DNA of 36,725 nt from Streptomyces glomeratus (GTDB lineage Bacteria; Actinomycetota; Actinomycetes; Streptomycetales; Streptomycetaceae), in contig NZ_JAKEEB010000048.1 in NCBI RefSeq assembly GCF_021462825.1, positions 1 through 36,725 of the forward strand, read 5' to 3'. Positions 22,902-31,512 of this stretch are shown one piece after another; position 1 is the first letter of the stretch, and each line of letters begins with the position of its first letter. The notes beneath the pieces were generated by a model. It was given only the letters and a program-made list of their open reading frames with translations, was not told the origin of the DNA and ran no database searches. Both the position numbers and the translations under genes were made by a program.

Positions 22902-23633
22902 ATGCGCTTCAGCTCTACCACGTCGTACGACGGCGTCTGTGAACAGCTCTTCGCCCTCGGCGAGATTCCCGGCGTGCTGTGGACGCCGGAAGGTGCCGCC
23001 GGTACTCGGCCCCTCATCCTGATGGGACACGGCGGCGGCCAGCACAAGAAGGCCCCCGACATCATGGCCCATGCGCGCCGCTTCGTGGCCGAGTGTGGTT
23101 TCGCGGTTGTGGCGGTGGACGTGCCTGGCCATGGCGACCGGCCAACGGATGAGGAGTACGACCGGATCGCGACCGAGAACCAGGCCCGCGTGGAAGCCGG
23201 CGAGGAGCTGGCCCCGCTGATCGCGGATTTCCAGGCGCTCGTGGCTCGCCGGACTGTCCCGGAATGGCAGGCGGTTCTGGACGCGGTCCAGCAGATCAAG
23301 CACGTCGGCGCCGGCCCGGTGGGCTATTGGGGGATGTCGTTGGGTTGCGGACTCGGCGTTCCGTTCGTTGCCGCCGAGCCCCGGGTACGCGCGGCGGTGC
23401 TGGGCCTGGGTGGGGCGTCGGCCTCTGCGGAGGCCGCCGCGCGAATCACCGTCCCGGTGGAGTTCCTGCTGCAGTGGGACGACGAGCGGGTGCCGCGGGC
23501 TCAGGGCTTGGCACTGTTCGACGCCTTGAACTCAGCCGACAAGACCCTGCACGCCAACCCTGGCAAGCACGGGGAAGTGCCGGCATTCGAGCTGGACAGC
23601 ACGCTTCGGTTCTTCGCCAGGCACCTCGGCTGA
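22902..23633 (+). CDS. alpha/beta hydrolase (dienelactone-hydrolase-like)
   Basis: This 243-residue enzyme has the alpha/beta-hydrolase fold. GHGGG near residue 42 forms the oxyanion region and GYWGMSLGCG holds the nucleophile Ser146. Asp193 or Asp194 lies in QWDDERVP, and GKHGEVP carries His223. It is cytoplasmic (no signal peptide) and probably an esterase of unknown substrate. The start at 22902 follows AAAGG by about eleven bases, slightly long. A strong terminator hairpin follows at 23657, so it appears to be a single-gene unit. Confidence 0.85.
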   Translation: MRFSSTTSYDGVCEQLFALGEIPGVLWTPEGAAGTRPLILMGHGGGQHKKAPDIMAHARRFVAECGFAVVAVDVPGHGDRPTDEEYDRIATENQARVEAGEELAPLIADFQALVARRTVPEWQAVLDAVQQIKHVGAGPVGYWGMSLGCGLGVPFVAAEPRVRAAVLGLGGASASAEAAARITVPVEFLLQWDDERVPRAQGLALFDALNSADKTLHANPGKHGEVPAFELDSTLRFFARHLG

Positions 23634-23656
23634 CATCACCGGCTGCATTACAGCGA

Positions 23657-23690
23657 CGCGCCGATCGGGATCTGTTTCCCGATCGGCGCG
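23657..23690. terminator. 14-bp perfect hairpin terminator
   Basis: CGCGCCGATCGGGA (23657-23670) pairs with TCCCGATCGGCGCG (23677-23690) across the loop TCTGTT. It lies 24 bases after the hydrolase stop and about 100 bases from the end of the convergent DUF817 gene. It probably terminates both. Confidence 0.85.
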
Positions 23691-23788
23691 CTCAGCGAAC
23701 ATGGCCGGCGTGGTCGCGCTGGCCGACTTCCTGGTCGCCGTGGGGCGACGACATCAGCCACCAGGTCCTTCGGGTTCAGTCTCTTTGG

Positions 23789-24625
23789 TCAGCGTCGTGC
23801 CCGGATGAGGATCGCTGCGGAGGTGGAGAGCGGCCTGGCAGGCGACGGCGTCCTCGACCGGCCGAGTGCCGCGAGCACGAACGTGACGCTGATGAGCAGG
23901 GCCCAGGCGCCGAACTTGCCCACGCCGACGGGCTGCCAGCCATGCAGCTGGTACGGGTAGCGCCAGGCGCCCACGTAAGTGGCGAGGTTCTCCGCCACCC
24001 ACAGGAAGAACCCGATCAGGACGAACGACAGCGCCAGCGGCATGCTCCGCCGTGCCCCGCGCATCGTGAAGCGTACGGAAGTGCCCGCCGTGACGGCCGC
24101 GAGGAGCGCCGCGAGGGGCCAGCGGGCGTCGGGCAGCCAGTGGTGGCTGAAGAAGTTGACATAGACGCCGGCGGCCACCAGTGCCGTCGCCCGTGGCCGG
24201 TAGCGGCACAGCTCCAGGTCGAACAGGTGCCAGGCCCGGCAGACGTAGCTGCCGACAGCCGCGTAGAGGAAGCCCCCGTACAGGGGAACGCCCGCGAACT
24301 TCAGCACGGCTGGTTCCGGGTAGCTCCACGAGCCCTGCGAGACCTTCACCAGCTCGAACGCGAGGCCGATGACGTGGCAGGCGCTGATGACGGCGACGTC
24401 CCGTCCGCTTTCCCAGCCGCGCCGCCAGAACAGCAGCGTGAGCAGCGCGCCGTAGCCGACGAGCAGGTCGTAGCGGGCCACCGGTAGCCGCGGCAGCAGT
24501 TTCGATGCCGCCACTCCGGACAGCAGGGCGATGGCGAAAGCGCAGGCCCGGGTCTGGTTCCAGGTGAAGTCGAGCAGCTGGCCGATCAGGGAGGCCGGGC
24601 GGCCAGACGGTTTTGTAGTGAGCAT
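23789..24625 (-). CDS. DUF817 family integral membrane protein
   Basis: This 278-residue protein has about eight hydrophobic segments. The conserved blocks FELVKVSQGSWSYPEP, GVPLYGGFLYAAVGSYVCRA, YVNFFSHHWLPD and FFLWVAENLATYVGAWRYPY are diagnostic for DUF817, a family of membrane proteins without known function. ATG 24625 matches the usual family start shortly before QLLDFTWNQ. No good ribosome binding site precedes it. The 5' end of the gene abuts a truncated plus-strand gene. Confidence 0.85.
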   Translation of the reverse strand: MLTTKPSGRPASLIGQLLDFTWNQTRACAFAIALLSGVAASKLLPRLPVARYDLLVGYGALLTLLFWRRGWESGRDVAVISACHVIGLAFELVKVSQGSWSYPEPAVLKFAGVPLYGGFLYAAVGSYVCRAWHLFDLELCRYRPRATALVAAGVYVNFFSHHWLPDARWPLAALLAAVTAGTSVRFTMRGARRSMPLALSFVLIGFFLWVAENLATYVGAWRYPYQLHGWQPVGVGKFGAWALLISVTFVLAALGRSRTPSPARPLSTSAAILIRARR

Positions 24626-24708
24626 GGTGATGGGAGAGACGGTGCGCAGCCCGTTCCGGGTTGCCAGGGGCGTGTGGGTCACAGAACGCCGGTCTTCTCC
24701 CCGCCGGT

Positions 24709-25007
24709 TCGTCGTCCCCGCCGTCGACAAGGGCAAGGCGATCCTGCTGCGACTGTGTGAGCGCATCGAGGCCGAGCGGCCATCGGATCTGACGGCCCTG
24801 TATGTGCTGACTCAGGCGGCGACGGACGAGTTCGACCTGTTGCAAACGGAGTTCGAGGCAGCCGGAAGTGAGTTCGAGACGGTTGCGCGAGAGGAGATCG
24901 CCGAAGACTCCTGGTTCATCGCCATGGTCTACGGGTTCATGGACGCGGACACGGAGAAGCTGATTGCCACTCGGGAGTGGTGGTCAACGAGTTTGAGGCG
25001 TACATGA
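24709..25007 (+). pseudogene. DUF5713 family remnant, truncated and frameshifted
   Basis: VDKGKAILLRLCERIEAERP and EFEAAGSEFETVAREEIAED match most of a DUF5713 protein (normally about 110 residues). The N-terminal 25 or so residues are replaced by unrelated sequence that overlaps the DUF817 start region. Near the 3' end the frame reads EWWSTSLRRT, whereas the neighbouring frame gives VVNEFEAYM, closer to what I recall for the family. A frameshift at about 24975 is therefore likely. An alternative start at 24624 could in principle make a chimeric protein. Confidence 0.6.
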
Positions 25008-25119
25008 CGGTCTCGGGTCAGTGTGATGCGGTTGCGGGTTGCTTCGACCTGCATGCAGAGGCGGACGCAACGGAGTAGCCCGGCGTGCGCACCCCGAGTC
25101 CGCGCGCGAGGCTGGTGTC

Positions 25120-25338
25120 ATGGCTGAGCGTAGTGTGATCGTGTTCCCGCCGGGGGAGGGTGGCGGTCGGCGTGTCCAGGTCGACAGTGAGACGCTGGGT
25201 ACGGCGTACAGCCTGCATGACCTCACGGTGTTCCTTCAGCGTGCCGGGTTGGAGGGTATGGACGAGTTGGATGTGGTCATGTCACCACTGGTCGAGTGGC
25301 ACGGCGGCGGCCCCGAGGAGTGGCCGGCTGTGTCGTGA
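25120..25338 (+). CDS. small hypothetical protein
   Basis: This 72-residue acidic protein begins MAERSVIVFPPGEGGGRRVQ and contains AYSLHDLTVFLQRAGLEGMD and EWHGGGPEEWP. It has no signal peptide or membrane segment. It looks like a conserved small Streptomyces protein, but I cannot give a function. GAGG about eight bases before ATG 25120 supports the start. It lies between two gene remnants, so it may be a survivor of a rearranged region. Confidence 0.6.
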   Translation: MAERSVIVFPPGEGGGRRVQVDSETLGTAYSLHDLTVFLQRAGLEGMDELDVVMSPLVEWHGGGPEEWPAVS

Positions 25339-25368
25339 TGCCTTGAGTGCTGCGGCTTGATCCGGTCG

Positions 25369-25487
25369 GTGTGGCCTGTGCCACACGGCTGTGGGTCTTC
25401 CGCTTTGACAGACGGAGGCGTACGTTCCGTTTACCTCGCGACGGCGCCCCCCAAGGCGCCGGCCCACCGGTTCCGGAACGGTGGGCC
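25369..25487. other. cluster of three GC-rich inverted repeats
   Basis: GTGTGGC-CTGT-GCCACAC lies at 25369-25386, GGCGCC...GGCGCC at about 25443-25460, and GGCCCACCG/CGGTGGGCC at 25461-25487. The last has a self-complementary TTCCGGAA in its loop. The first may terminate the small gene at 25120. The purpose of the others is unclear. Confidence 0.5.
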
Positions 25488-25638
25488 ACGCGGGGGCCAA
25501 CGTGGAAGTAACTGCTGATCGGAGGGCGGGGCGACGGGCCCGGCGCGGGGGAGCGCCGGTGTTGCCGTCGATCGTCCCGCAACCTCCCTCCACTCCCGCG
25601 GGCGGGTGTGTCGTGGGTCGCGCCGAGTGGCGTGTCCG

Positions 25639-25905
25639 CCGTACGAGTCCACGGAGGCGGCGATCGACAGCTTCGCCGCGACGACGTGCTGTCTGGGAGT
25701 GCGTCTGGAGGCCGATGGCCGGTGGCGTGTGTATGCGCCGCACGGCCTCTCCGATGTGTTCAACCTTGTTGTCCGGCCGAACCCGGTGCTTGCCCCGCAG
25801 TCGGTCTATGAGACGAAGGCAGCGCGGTGGCGGGAGCAGTGGCCGGAGCTGACCATGCCGGACTGGCCTGTCGCGAGCATCACGAGGGCTTCGCCCGGCG
25901 ACTGA
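25639..25905 (+). pseudogene. nucleotidyltransferase-family protein, C-terminal remnant
   Basis: The frame reads GVRLEADGRWRVYAPHGLSD then NLVVRPNPVLAPQSVYETKA and ARWREQWPEL. This matches the C-terminal third of the small nucleotidyltransferase family common in actinobacteria (normally near 190 residues). The preceding catalytic part is missing and there is no plausible start. The segment is intact to its stop, so the truncation seems recent or under little decay. Confidence 0.55.
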
Positions 25906-26019
25906 CCTCGGCTGCGCGCCACATGTGGACGGTGCTGTGTTCGCGTCCCGCCTCGGCAAGGGGGTGAGGGCTTCGCGGGCCGGTGCTGCTTCATGCGGCT
26001 TGCAGGTAGGCCTTGGCGT

Positions 26020-27105
26020 TCAGCGCAGTACGGCCGCCAGCAGGTCGGAGCCCAGCGCCGTCACCTCGGGAAGGTTGAGGGCGTAACGGACGTAACGACC
26101 ATGCCGCCGGGCCGTGAGCAGACCCGCCCGGCGCAGGACGGCGAGGTGGCGGGAAACCTCCGGGGGCGAGAGTTCCCAGGCGTGGGCCAGCTCACCGGTG
26201 GTGTGCGGGCCCCGGGCCAGGGTACGCAGCAGCCGCAGACGTACCGGATGAGCCAGTGCCTCCAGCCTCAGCGTGACCGTTTCCAGCGATACCGGCTCTG
26301 ATGGACTCGGCTCGGCCACGGGGTACTGCACCACCGGCTGCCATCCGGGCGCATGGACCACCACCAGGTGCGGGCGGCCGAAGACGCTGGGGAGGAAGGT
26401 GACCCCGGTGCCGTGGGCGGCGGTCGCGTTGTCCTGCAGCTTGTCCACGATGATGCAGTCGCCGTCCGGTGCCAGGGTGACGGCGCCGGAGACCGACGCG
26501 AGGGCAGCCCCGAGACCCTGGCGCCTCAGCAGGTCGTTCTTCATGCGCAGGTCGGTGGCGAGTCGCACGGCGACGCCCGCCCAGGCCGCGTCGAAGAAGG
26601 TCCCCGCGCACAGTTCGAGGGTGTGGCGCACCCGGGTCCGCACGGCGGCCGGGTCCGCGAGCAGCCGTTCCGCGAAGGCCTCTTGGAGCGCGCCGCGGGC
26701 CTGGGCAAGGTCCAGGGCCCGTTCGCGCGCCGTCGCGTCGGCGAGCGGCGACGGCGCGGCGAAGTGGACCCGGTTGCTGCCGCACGTGGTGACGAGCGCG
26801 GCGGTCACATACGTTTCGTCGTCGATCCGGTCCACGTCGTCCAGCTCCTCGGTGAGGGTCGGCCGAGGCCGAGCGGGGACAAGGAAGTCGGCTCTGGAGG
26901 AACGCCACAGAAACTCCGCCTCCCGCAACCGCTCGGCCAACTCCGGCGGAAGCCCGGCCCAGACATCCCCGGCCCACTCGGCGAGCTGCGGATGATGTCC
27001 GGGTTCGGCCAGCACGTGCAGCATCGCGGTCAGTTCGGCCAGCGGAGAGGCCGCGAACCGCAGCCGCTCGAGCGGAAGGCCGGTGATGTCGATCTTCAAC
27101 GTCAT
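26020..27105 (-). CDS. ArsR-type regulator with DUF5937 domain
   Basis: This 361-residue protein has an N-terminal DUF5937 domain (FAASPLAELTAMLHVLAEPG to about residue 270). A C-terminal winged-helix ArsR module covers residues about 275-350: RLRLLRTLARGPHTTGELAH then LSPPEVSRHLAVLRRAGLLT. It lacks the metal-binding cysteines of classical ArsR proteins, so the ligand is probably organic. It is divergent from an MFS exporter. A near-perfect 29-bp palindrome separates them, which strongly suggests repression of exporter and self. Start ATG 27105 follows GAGGGG closely, so an upstream start is possible. Confidence 0.87.
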   Translation of the reverse strand: MTLKIDITGLPLERLRFAASPLAELTAMLHVLAEPGHHPQLAEWAGDVWAGLPPELAERLREAEFLWRSSRADFLVPARPRPTLTEELDDVDRIDDETYVTAALVTTCGSNRVHFAAPSPLADATARERALDLAQARGALQEAFAERLLADPAAVRTRVRHTLELCAGTFFDAAWAGVAVRLATDLRMKNDLLRRQGLGAALASVSGAVTLAPDGDCIIVDKLQDNATAAHGTGVTFLPSVFGRPHLVVVHAPGWQPVVQYPVAEPSPSEPVSLETVTLRLEALAHPVRLRLLRTLARGPHTTGELAHAWELSPPEVSRHLAVLRRAGLLTARRHGRYVRYALNLPEVTALGSDLLAAVLR

Positions 27106-27140
27106 CCCCTCATCATCACTGGTCGGACGGCCCGCGACGG

Positions 27141-27169
27141 CGTCGGTTGACGGTGTCCGTCAACCGACG
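27141..27169. promoter_or_regulatory. 29-bp palindromic operator between ArsR and MFS genes
   Basis: CGTCGGTTGACGG (27141-27153) and CCGTCAACCGACG (27157-27169) are perfect 13-bp complements separated by TGT. The site is 36 bases from each flanking start codon. The symmetry and position indicate the operator for the divergent ArsR/DUF5937 regulator. It contains TTGAC, which could be part of a -35 element on either strand. Confidence 0.75.
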
Positions 27170-27204
27170 TGCCCTGCCCGGCGGCCGAACGCACCGTGGG
27201 CGCC

Positions 27205-28389
27205 ATGGCAACCACCACCAAGACCCGCCCTCGCGCCCTGATCGATGCCTCCGGAGGCCCCCGCTACGCCGTCGCCCTGGCCGTGGACGCGATCGGCACC
27301 GGCCTGCTGCGGCCCTTTCTGCTGCTCTATGGAGTGACGGTGCTGAGGCTGTCCGCGCCGGTCACCGGCACCGCCATGACGGTCGGTGTCGCCGCGGGCC
27401 TGGGGTGCATGCCCGTGGTGGGCCGATGGCTGGACCGGGGTGCACGGAGCACGGCCGTGGCGGCGTCGATGCTGGTGCGGGTACTGGGTGTGGTTCTGCT
27501 GCTGGCCGCCCCGGCGGGACACGTCTGGCCGTTCGCGACGGCGGCGCTCTTCCTCGGCATCGGCAACCAGGCATGGCCTGCCGCCCATGCCGCCCTGGTG
27601 GCCACGATCGCCCACGGCCGGGAACGCGACGCGGCCCTCGCAGGGAGTCGCGCCCTGCGCAACGCCGGCCTGGGTGCGGGTGCACTTCTGGCCGCCGCCT
27701 GCCTGACGGGCGGCACCGCCGCATTGCAAGCGCTGGCAGCCATCACCGGGCTCGGCTACCTTGCCGCAGCCGCCCTGGCGTGGTCGGTTCACGTGCACGC
27801 ACATCCGGCCGCCGACGCGGGCCGGCACGGCGACGACGAGCCCATACCGCGGATGCGGGCGCTGCTGTGCGCCAATGTGATCTACGTCTTCTGCCTGAAC
27901 GTCCCCGAAATCGCGCTTCCTCTGGTCCTGGTGACACAGTTGCACGCATCCCCAGTGTGGTCGGCGGCCGTCTTCGTGGCCAACACCGTGCTGGTGGTCA
28001 CTCTTCAGGTTCCGGTCACTGTCCTGATGTCCCGCTTCGCGCGCCGCGCCGTACTGGCTCTGGCCGGCGTGGTGCTCACCGCGTCGTATCTCGGCTTCCT
28101 CGCGGCCACCTCCCTGGGGCAAGGCTGGGGCGCCCCGGCCGTCACCGCAGTCTCCGTGGTCTGCACCCTGGGCGAGATCATCTACGCCGGCAGCGCCACC
28201 GCGCTCGTCACTGCCCTCGCCCCGGCCCATGTCCTGGGACGGGTCCTCGCCCGCTTCCAGCTCTCCACGGGCTTCGGCCTCGCCGTCTCCCCGGCGGTCA
28301 TCACCACTCTCGCACCGCACGGCTCGGCCGCCCTGTGGGGCGGTCTCGCCGCTGCGACCCTCCTCTCCGCCTCCGTGGTCGCCCGTTGA
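27205..28389 (+). CDS. major facilitator superfamily transporter
   Basis: This 394-residue protein has about twelve hydrophobic segments with the MFS layout. Loop 2-3 reads VVGRWLDRGAR, a variant of the G-x-x-x-D-R motif. Segments such as LLLYGVTVLRLSAPVTGTAM and AFGAGNQ-like GIGNQAWPAAHAA follow the drug-efflux subfamily. It probably exports a small organic compound under control of the adjacent ArsR/DUF5937 protein. ATG 27205 is chosen because an earlier GTG at 27169 lies inside the operator. No clear ribosome binding site is seen. Confidence 0.82.
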   Translation: MATTTKTRPRALIDASGGPRYAVALAVDAIGTGLLRPFLLLYGVTVLRLSAPVTGTAMTVGVAAGLGCMPVVGRWLDRGARSTAVAASMLVRVLGVVLLLAAPAGHVWPFATAALFLGIGNQAWPAAHAALVATIAHGRERDAALAGSRALRNAGLGAGALLAAACLTGGTAALQALAAITGLGYLAAAALAWSVHVHAHPAADAGRHGDDEPIPRMRALLCANVIYVFCLNVPEIALPLVLVTQLHASPVWSAAVFVANTVLVVTLQVPVTVLMSRFARRAVLALAGVVLTASYLGFLAATSLGQGWGAPAVTAVSVVCTLGEIIYAGSATALVTALAPAHVLGRVLARFQLSTGFGLAVSPAVITTLAPHGSAALWGGLAAATLLSASVVAR

Positions 28390-28539
28390 GCCGGATCCGC
28401 CAGGATCCTGCGACCGGGCACGAAGACCCAGCCAGGCGACCGCCGCTCACGCGGTGACCGGCGCCGCCCGGACCGCCTGCCGGACGGGACCCCTCGGCAG
28501 GTGCCGGAGGCGCGCGTGACCGGTCATCCGGTTGTACGC

Positions 28540-28900
28540 GCCGTGGATGTCCTCGCCGCCCTCGGGCACGGCAGCGTGCCGCTGCTGGTCCTGGCCGCGG
28601 TGTTGTTGCTGGACTTCGCCGTGCAGTGCCATCAGGCGCTGGGCCGGCACGAGATGTACTCCCTGCGCGGCGACGCCCTGCACGCGTCAACACCGCCTTC
28701 ATGACCACGACCTTCGTCGGCGGCGCCATCTCCTCCGCCGTGACCGGGGCACTGCACACCGCCGGCGGCTGGACCGGCGTGTGCGCCGTCGGGACGGCAC
28801 TGCCGTTGGCCGGTCCGCTGATGTGGTCCTACGGCCAGTGGACGACCGCGCGCACCCAAGCGCAGTCGGACGCCTGCGCCCGGCCAAGGCCGCGAACACC
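28540..28900 (+). pseudogene. MFS transporter C-terminal remnant with frameshift
   Basis: The segment VLAALGHGSVPLLVLAAVLL then DFAVQCHQALGRHEMYSLRG matches transmembrane helices and a loop in the second half of MFS transporters. In another frame ARVNTAFMTTTFVGGAISSA and GGWTGVCAVGTALPLAGPLM continue the same protein. The frame changes at about 28682, consistent with a one-base deletion or insertion. The first part ends at a stop soon after, and the N-terminal half is missing altogether. It follows the intact MFS gene by about 150 bases but is not an obvious copy of it. Confidence 0.65.
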
Positions 28901-29090
28901 GTGGACGTCGCATGAGCGGAGCCGGTCGGCCGGGCCGACTGCGTCATCCCAGAGGGCGACCGGCGGCGACCAAGTGGCCGCGTGCAGGCCCGGTTCCAGG
29001 GCGCCTTGCTGCGTGGCCGGCGTGGACGTGGCCGCGTTTGTGTCCGAAAGACGCCGGGTCCCTCCCCTGGTGCCGCATTACGTTCGGTCC

Positions 29091-29843
29091 ATGATGCGGC
29101 AAACCAGGTGGCAACGGGGGTCGGGAACCGGGCCGGCTGGGCGGGGGCTGGCGCCGTTGGTCGCCGGGCTTGTGGGGCTCGCGGTCATCGTCGTGGGTCT
29201 GGTCCTGGCCGCCGGCTCCCGCGTCGAACAGCGGGAGTTCGAGCGCGCACCGTACTGCTCGACTCCGCCGCCGGCTGATACGAGTCATTGCAAGCTGCGG
29301 GTCTCGATGACCGTCACGGCGCGATCCACCTACACCACCAGTGACCGGGATCCGCCGGATCCACCGAACCCGCCGGATCCGGTGCCGCCCCCGCCGCCCG
29401 CTCTCCCACAATTCCGTGTCGGATCGTACGTCCGTGCGCTCCGCGTTGGAGTCGTCGCAGGCGCTATGGCACGATCCGACGTCCGGGTTGTGCATGCTCC
29501 GGTCCTGGCGGGGCTGCGGATGGCGGCCGCCTCGGAGACCACACACTACGAGATCACCGTGCGCACGGCAGACGGGAGGCACCACAAGCTCGAGGTCGAG
29601 CAGGATTTCTACAAGGTGGCCAAACCCGGCACCGTCGGCACTGCGGAGTCATGGCATGGGCGACTGCTGCGGCTACGGATCGGCTCGCATGTCGACTATC
29701 AGTACCCCTTTCGGTGGGTGATCCCGTACTTGATCATCATTGTCGGCGCGGGGGTGCTCGTATACCCGATGTACCGCCTCATCCGGTCGGTCTATGACGC
29801 CATCCGGTGGCGGTACCGCCCTGTTCGCCGGTTGTGCCGATGA
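29091..29843 (+). CDS. two-helix membrane protein, hypothetical
   Basis: This 250-residue protein has one hydrophobic segment near the N-terminus (LAPLVAGLVGLAVIVVGLVL) and one near the C-terminus (VIPYLIIIVGAGVLVYPMYR). About 170 extracytoplasmic residues lie between, including a Pro-Asp-rich stretch (DPPDPPNPPDPVPPPPP) and two cysteines. TADGRHHKLEVEQDFYKVAK lies in a beta-rich part. I do not recognise a family by name, though similar Streptomyces membrane proteins come to mind. Two ATGs (29091 and 29094) start the protein without a good ribosome binding site. The frame is open upstream through a decayed MFS gene, but that part is unrelated. Confidence 0.65.
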   Translation: MMRQTRWQRGSGTGPAGRGLAPLVAGLVGLAVIVVGLVLAAGSRVEQREFERAPYCSTPPPADTSHCKLRVSMTVTARSTYTTSDRDPPDPPNPPDPVPPPPPALPQFRVGSYVRALRVGVVAGAMARSDVRVVHAPVLAGLRMAAASETTHYEITVRTADGRHHKLEVEQDFYKVAKPGTVGTAESWHGRLLRLRIGSHVDYQYPFRWVIPYLIIIVGAGVLVYPMYRLIRSVYDAIRWRYRPVRRLCR

Positions 29844-29929
29844 CTTCGAAGGGGCTCGGAACCGTGGCGGTCCTCCCGCGACCGCCCTGCCGGCCGCCCG
29901 TTCAAGCCCCGCTTCCGCAAGCCCGGGGC

Positions 29930-29960
29930 GAGGGCCCGGGCACAGACGGCGCGGGCCCTC
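29930..29960. terminator. hairpin between convergent genes
   Basis: GAGGGCCCG (29930-29938) and CGGGCCCTC (29952-29960) form a perfect 9-bp stem with a 13-base loop. It lies 18 bases from the phosphoesterase stop and about 85 from the membrane-protein stop. Confidence 0.65.
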
Positions 29961-29977
29961 CGGGGTGTCACCGGGCG

Positions 29978-31405
29978 TCACACGTGCGGACGGTGACCCT
30001 TCTCCTGGCGCGGGAAGGTCTGGTTCGCTCCCGGAAGCCTCGGCTTCGGCAACGTCCTCACCTCCTCCTTCGCCTTCTCCAGCTGCTTCGCGGTGTCGTC
30101 GGGGAGCCGGGGCGGGCGAGGGCGGGCGTCGCGCAAGCGGAAGGCGGTCGTGAAGTCGCCGAAGGTGGCGCGCCGCCAGCGGCTGATGTTCGGCTCCTTC
30201 ACGCCGGTGAACCGCTCGAGGAACTGCAGCGCGGAGGTGTGGTCGAATGCCTCCGAAGCGACCCAACCGCCCACGGTCCAGGGCGAAATGATGATGGCCG
30301 GGACACCGAAGCCGCCACCGATCGGCAGACCCTTGATGTACTCGTTCGCCGTGCCCACGGGCGGGGTGGGTGGGGCGACGTGGTCGAACAGACCGTCGTT
30401 CTCGTCGTAGCTGAGAATGAAGGCGGTCTTGCGCCATACCTTCGGGTTCGATGCGATCGCCTCGATCTTCGAGGCCACGAAGTCGGCGCCGGCCGCCGGT
30501 AGGTAGTCGGGGTGCTCCGACTGGTGGCTCGTCGGCATGATCCAGCTCACCGTGGGGGGGCGGTCGTTGCGGGCGTCGCTCTCGAAGGTGCCCTCGGGCT
30601 GCGGGCGTACGCCCCGCTCATACAGATCGGAGCCGGGCTTCGCCTTCTTGAAGGTGGCGAACTGCTCCAGCATGTTGCAGCCGTAGTCGTCGTCCTGCTG
30701 GTACACCTTCCAGCTGATGCCGGCCGCCTGGAGCCGTTCGGCGTACGTCGTCCAGCGGTACGGCTTGGGCGCGACATTGCTGATGATCGGGCCGCCGTGG
30801 GTGCCCCCGGGATCGATCGTGCCGGTCATCCACATCAGGCGGTTGGGCCAGGTGGGGCCGAACACCGAGCAGTAGTAGTTGTCGCAGATGGTGAAGGCCT
30901 CGGCCAGCGCGAACTGGAACGGGATGTCTTCGCGCGTGTAGTAACCCATCACATAGGGGCCGTTGACGCCGTCGGCCTTGCGATGGGCGGGCAGCCACTG
31001 GTCCATCTTGCCGCCGTTCCAGGCCTGGTGCTGCACGGACCACGCGTGGCTGGTGGACGGAATGGCCTGTGCGCTCGACTTGTGGGTGTCGAGGTGGAAG
31101 GGCAGCAGATAGCCCTTCGGGTTCTTGGCGTCGGGCTGGTAGAAGACGGAATGCCCGTTGCCGAGCCTGAGGGCGTGTGGGTCGTCGAAGCCCCGGACAC
31201 CCGACAGGGTGCCGAAGTAGTGGTCGAACGACCGGTTCTCCTGCATCAGCATGACGACGTGCTCGATGTCGCGCAGCGAGCCTTGCCTGGTCGGCCCGGC
31301 GGCGACGGCCTTCCGAACGCTCGGGGGGAGGAGGGAGAGGGCCGCGGCGCTGCCCACCGCGCCTGCGGCCGAACCCAGAAGTCTGCGGCGTGTCAACTCA
31401 GGCAT
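29978..31405 (-). CDS. Tat-exported phospholipase C-type phosphoesterase
   Basis: This 475-residue secreted enzyme belongs to the phosphoesterase/alkaline-phosphatase superfamily of phosphatidylcholine-type phospholipases C. A twin-arginine signal (LTRRRLLGSAAGAVGSAAAL) covers residues 1-36. Family blocks follow: HVVMLMQENRSFDHYFGTLS, VFGPTWPNRLMWMTGTIDPG, and AFILSYDENDGLFDHVAPPT with metal-site Asp/Glu/His. It would hydrolyse phosphate esters, probably phospholipids, outside the cell. The C-terminus ends in a basic tail of unknown role. The family is often regulated by phosphate supply, and a possible PHO-box pair lies about 110 bases upstream. Confidence 0.88.
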   Translation of the reverse strand: MPELTRRRLLGSAAGAVGSAAALSLLPPSVRKAVAAGPTRQGSLRDIEHVVMLMQENRSFDHYFGTLSGVRGFDDPHALRLGNGHSVFYQPDAKNPKGYLLPFHLDTHKSSAQAIPSTSHAWSVQHQAWNGGKMDQWLPAHRKADGVNGPYVMGYYTREDIPFQFALAEAFTICDNYYCSVFGPTWPNRLMWMTGTIDPGGTHGGPIISNVAPKPYRWTTYAERLQAAGISWKVYQQDDDYGCNMLEQFATFKKAKPGSDLYERGVRPQPEGTFESDARNDRPPTVSWIMPTSHQSEHPDYLPAAGADFVASKIEAIASNPKVWRKTAFILSYDENDGLFDHVAPPTPPVGTANEYIKGLPIGGGFGVPAIIISPWTVGGWVASEAFDHTSALQFLERFTGVKEPNISRWRRATFGDFTTAFRLRDARPRPPRLPDDTAKQLEKAKEEVRTLPKPRLPGANQTFPRQEKGHRPHV

Positions 31406-31451
31406 GATGGCCCCTTCTTGAGCGAGAGGTTCGCTCTTCGGAGTGACGGCC

Positions 31452-31470
31452 GGCCCGCGAAAGGCGGGCC
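31452..31470. promoter_or_regulatory. hairpin upstream of the phosphoesterase gene
   Basis: GGCCCGC-GAAAG-GCGGGCC forms a stable 7-bp stem 47 bases before the phosphoesterase start. It could be a 5' leader structure or an unrelated terminator. Nothing decides between these. Confidence 0.4.
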
Positions 31471-31512
31471 GCTCATCATCCTTCGCCTGCGATGGCGGGG
31501 CGCATCAGGGAT

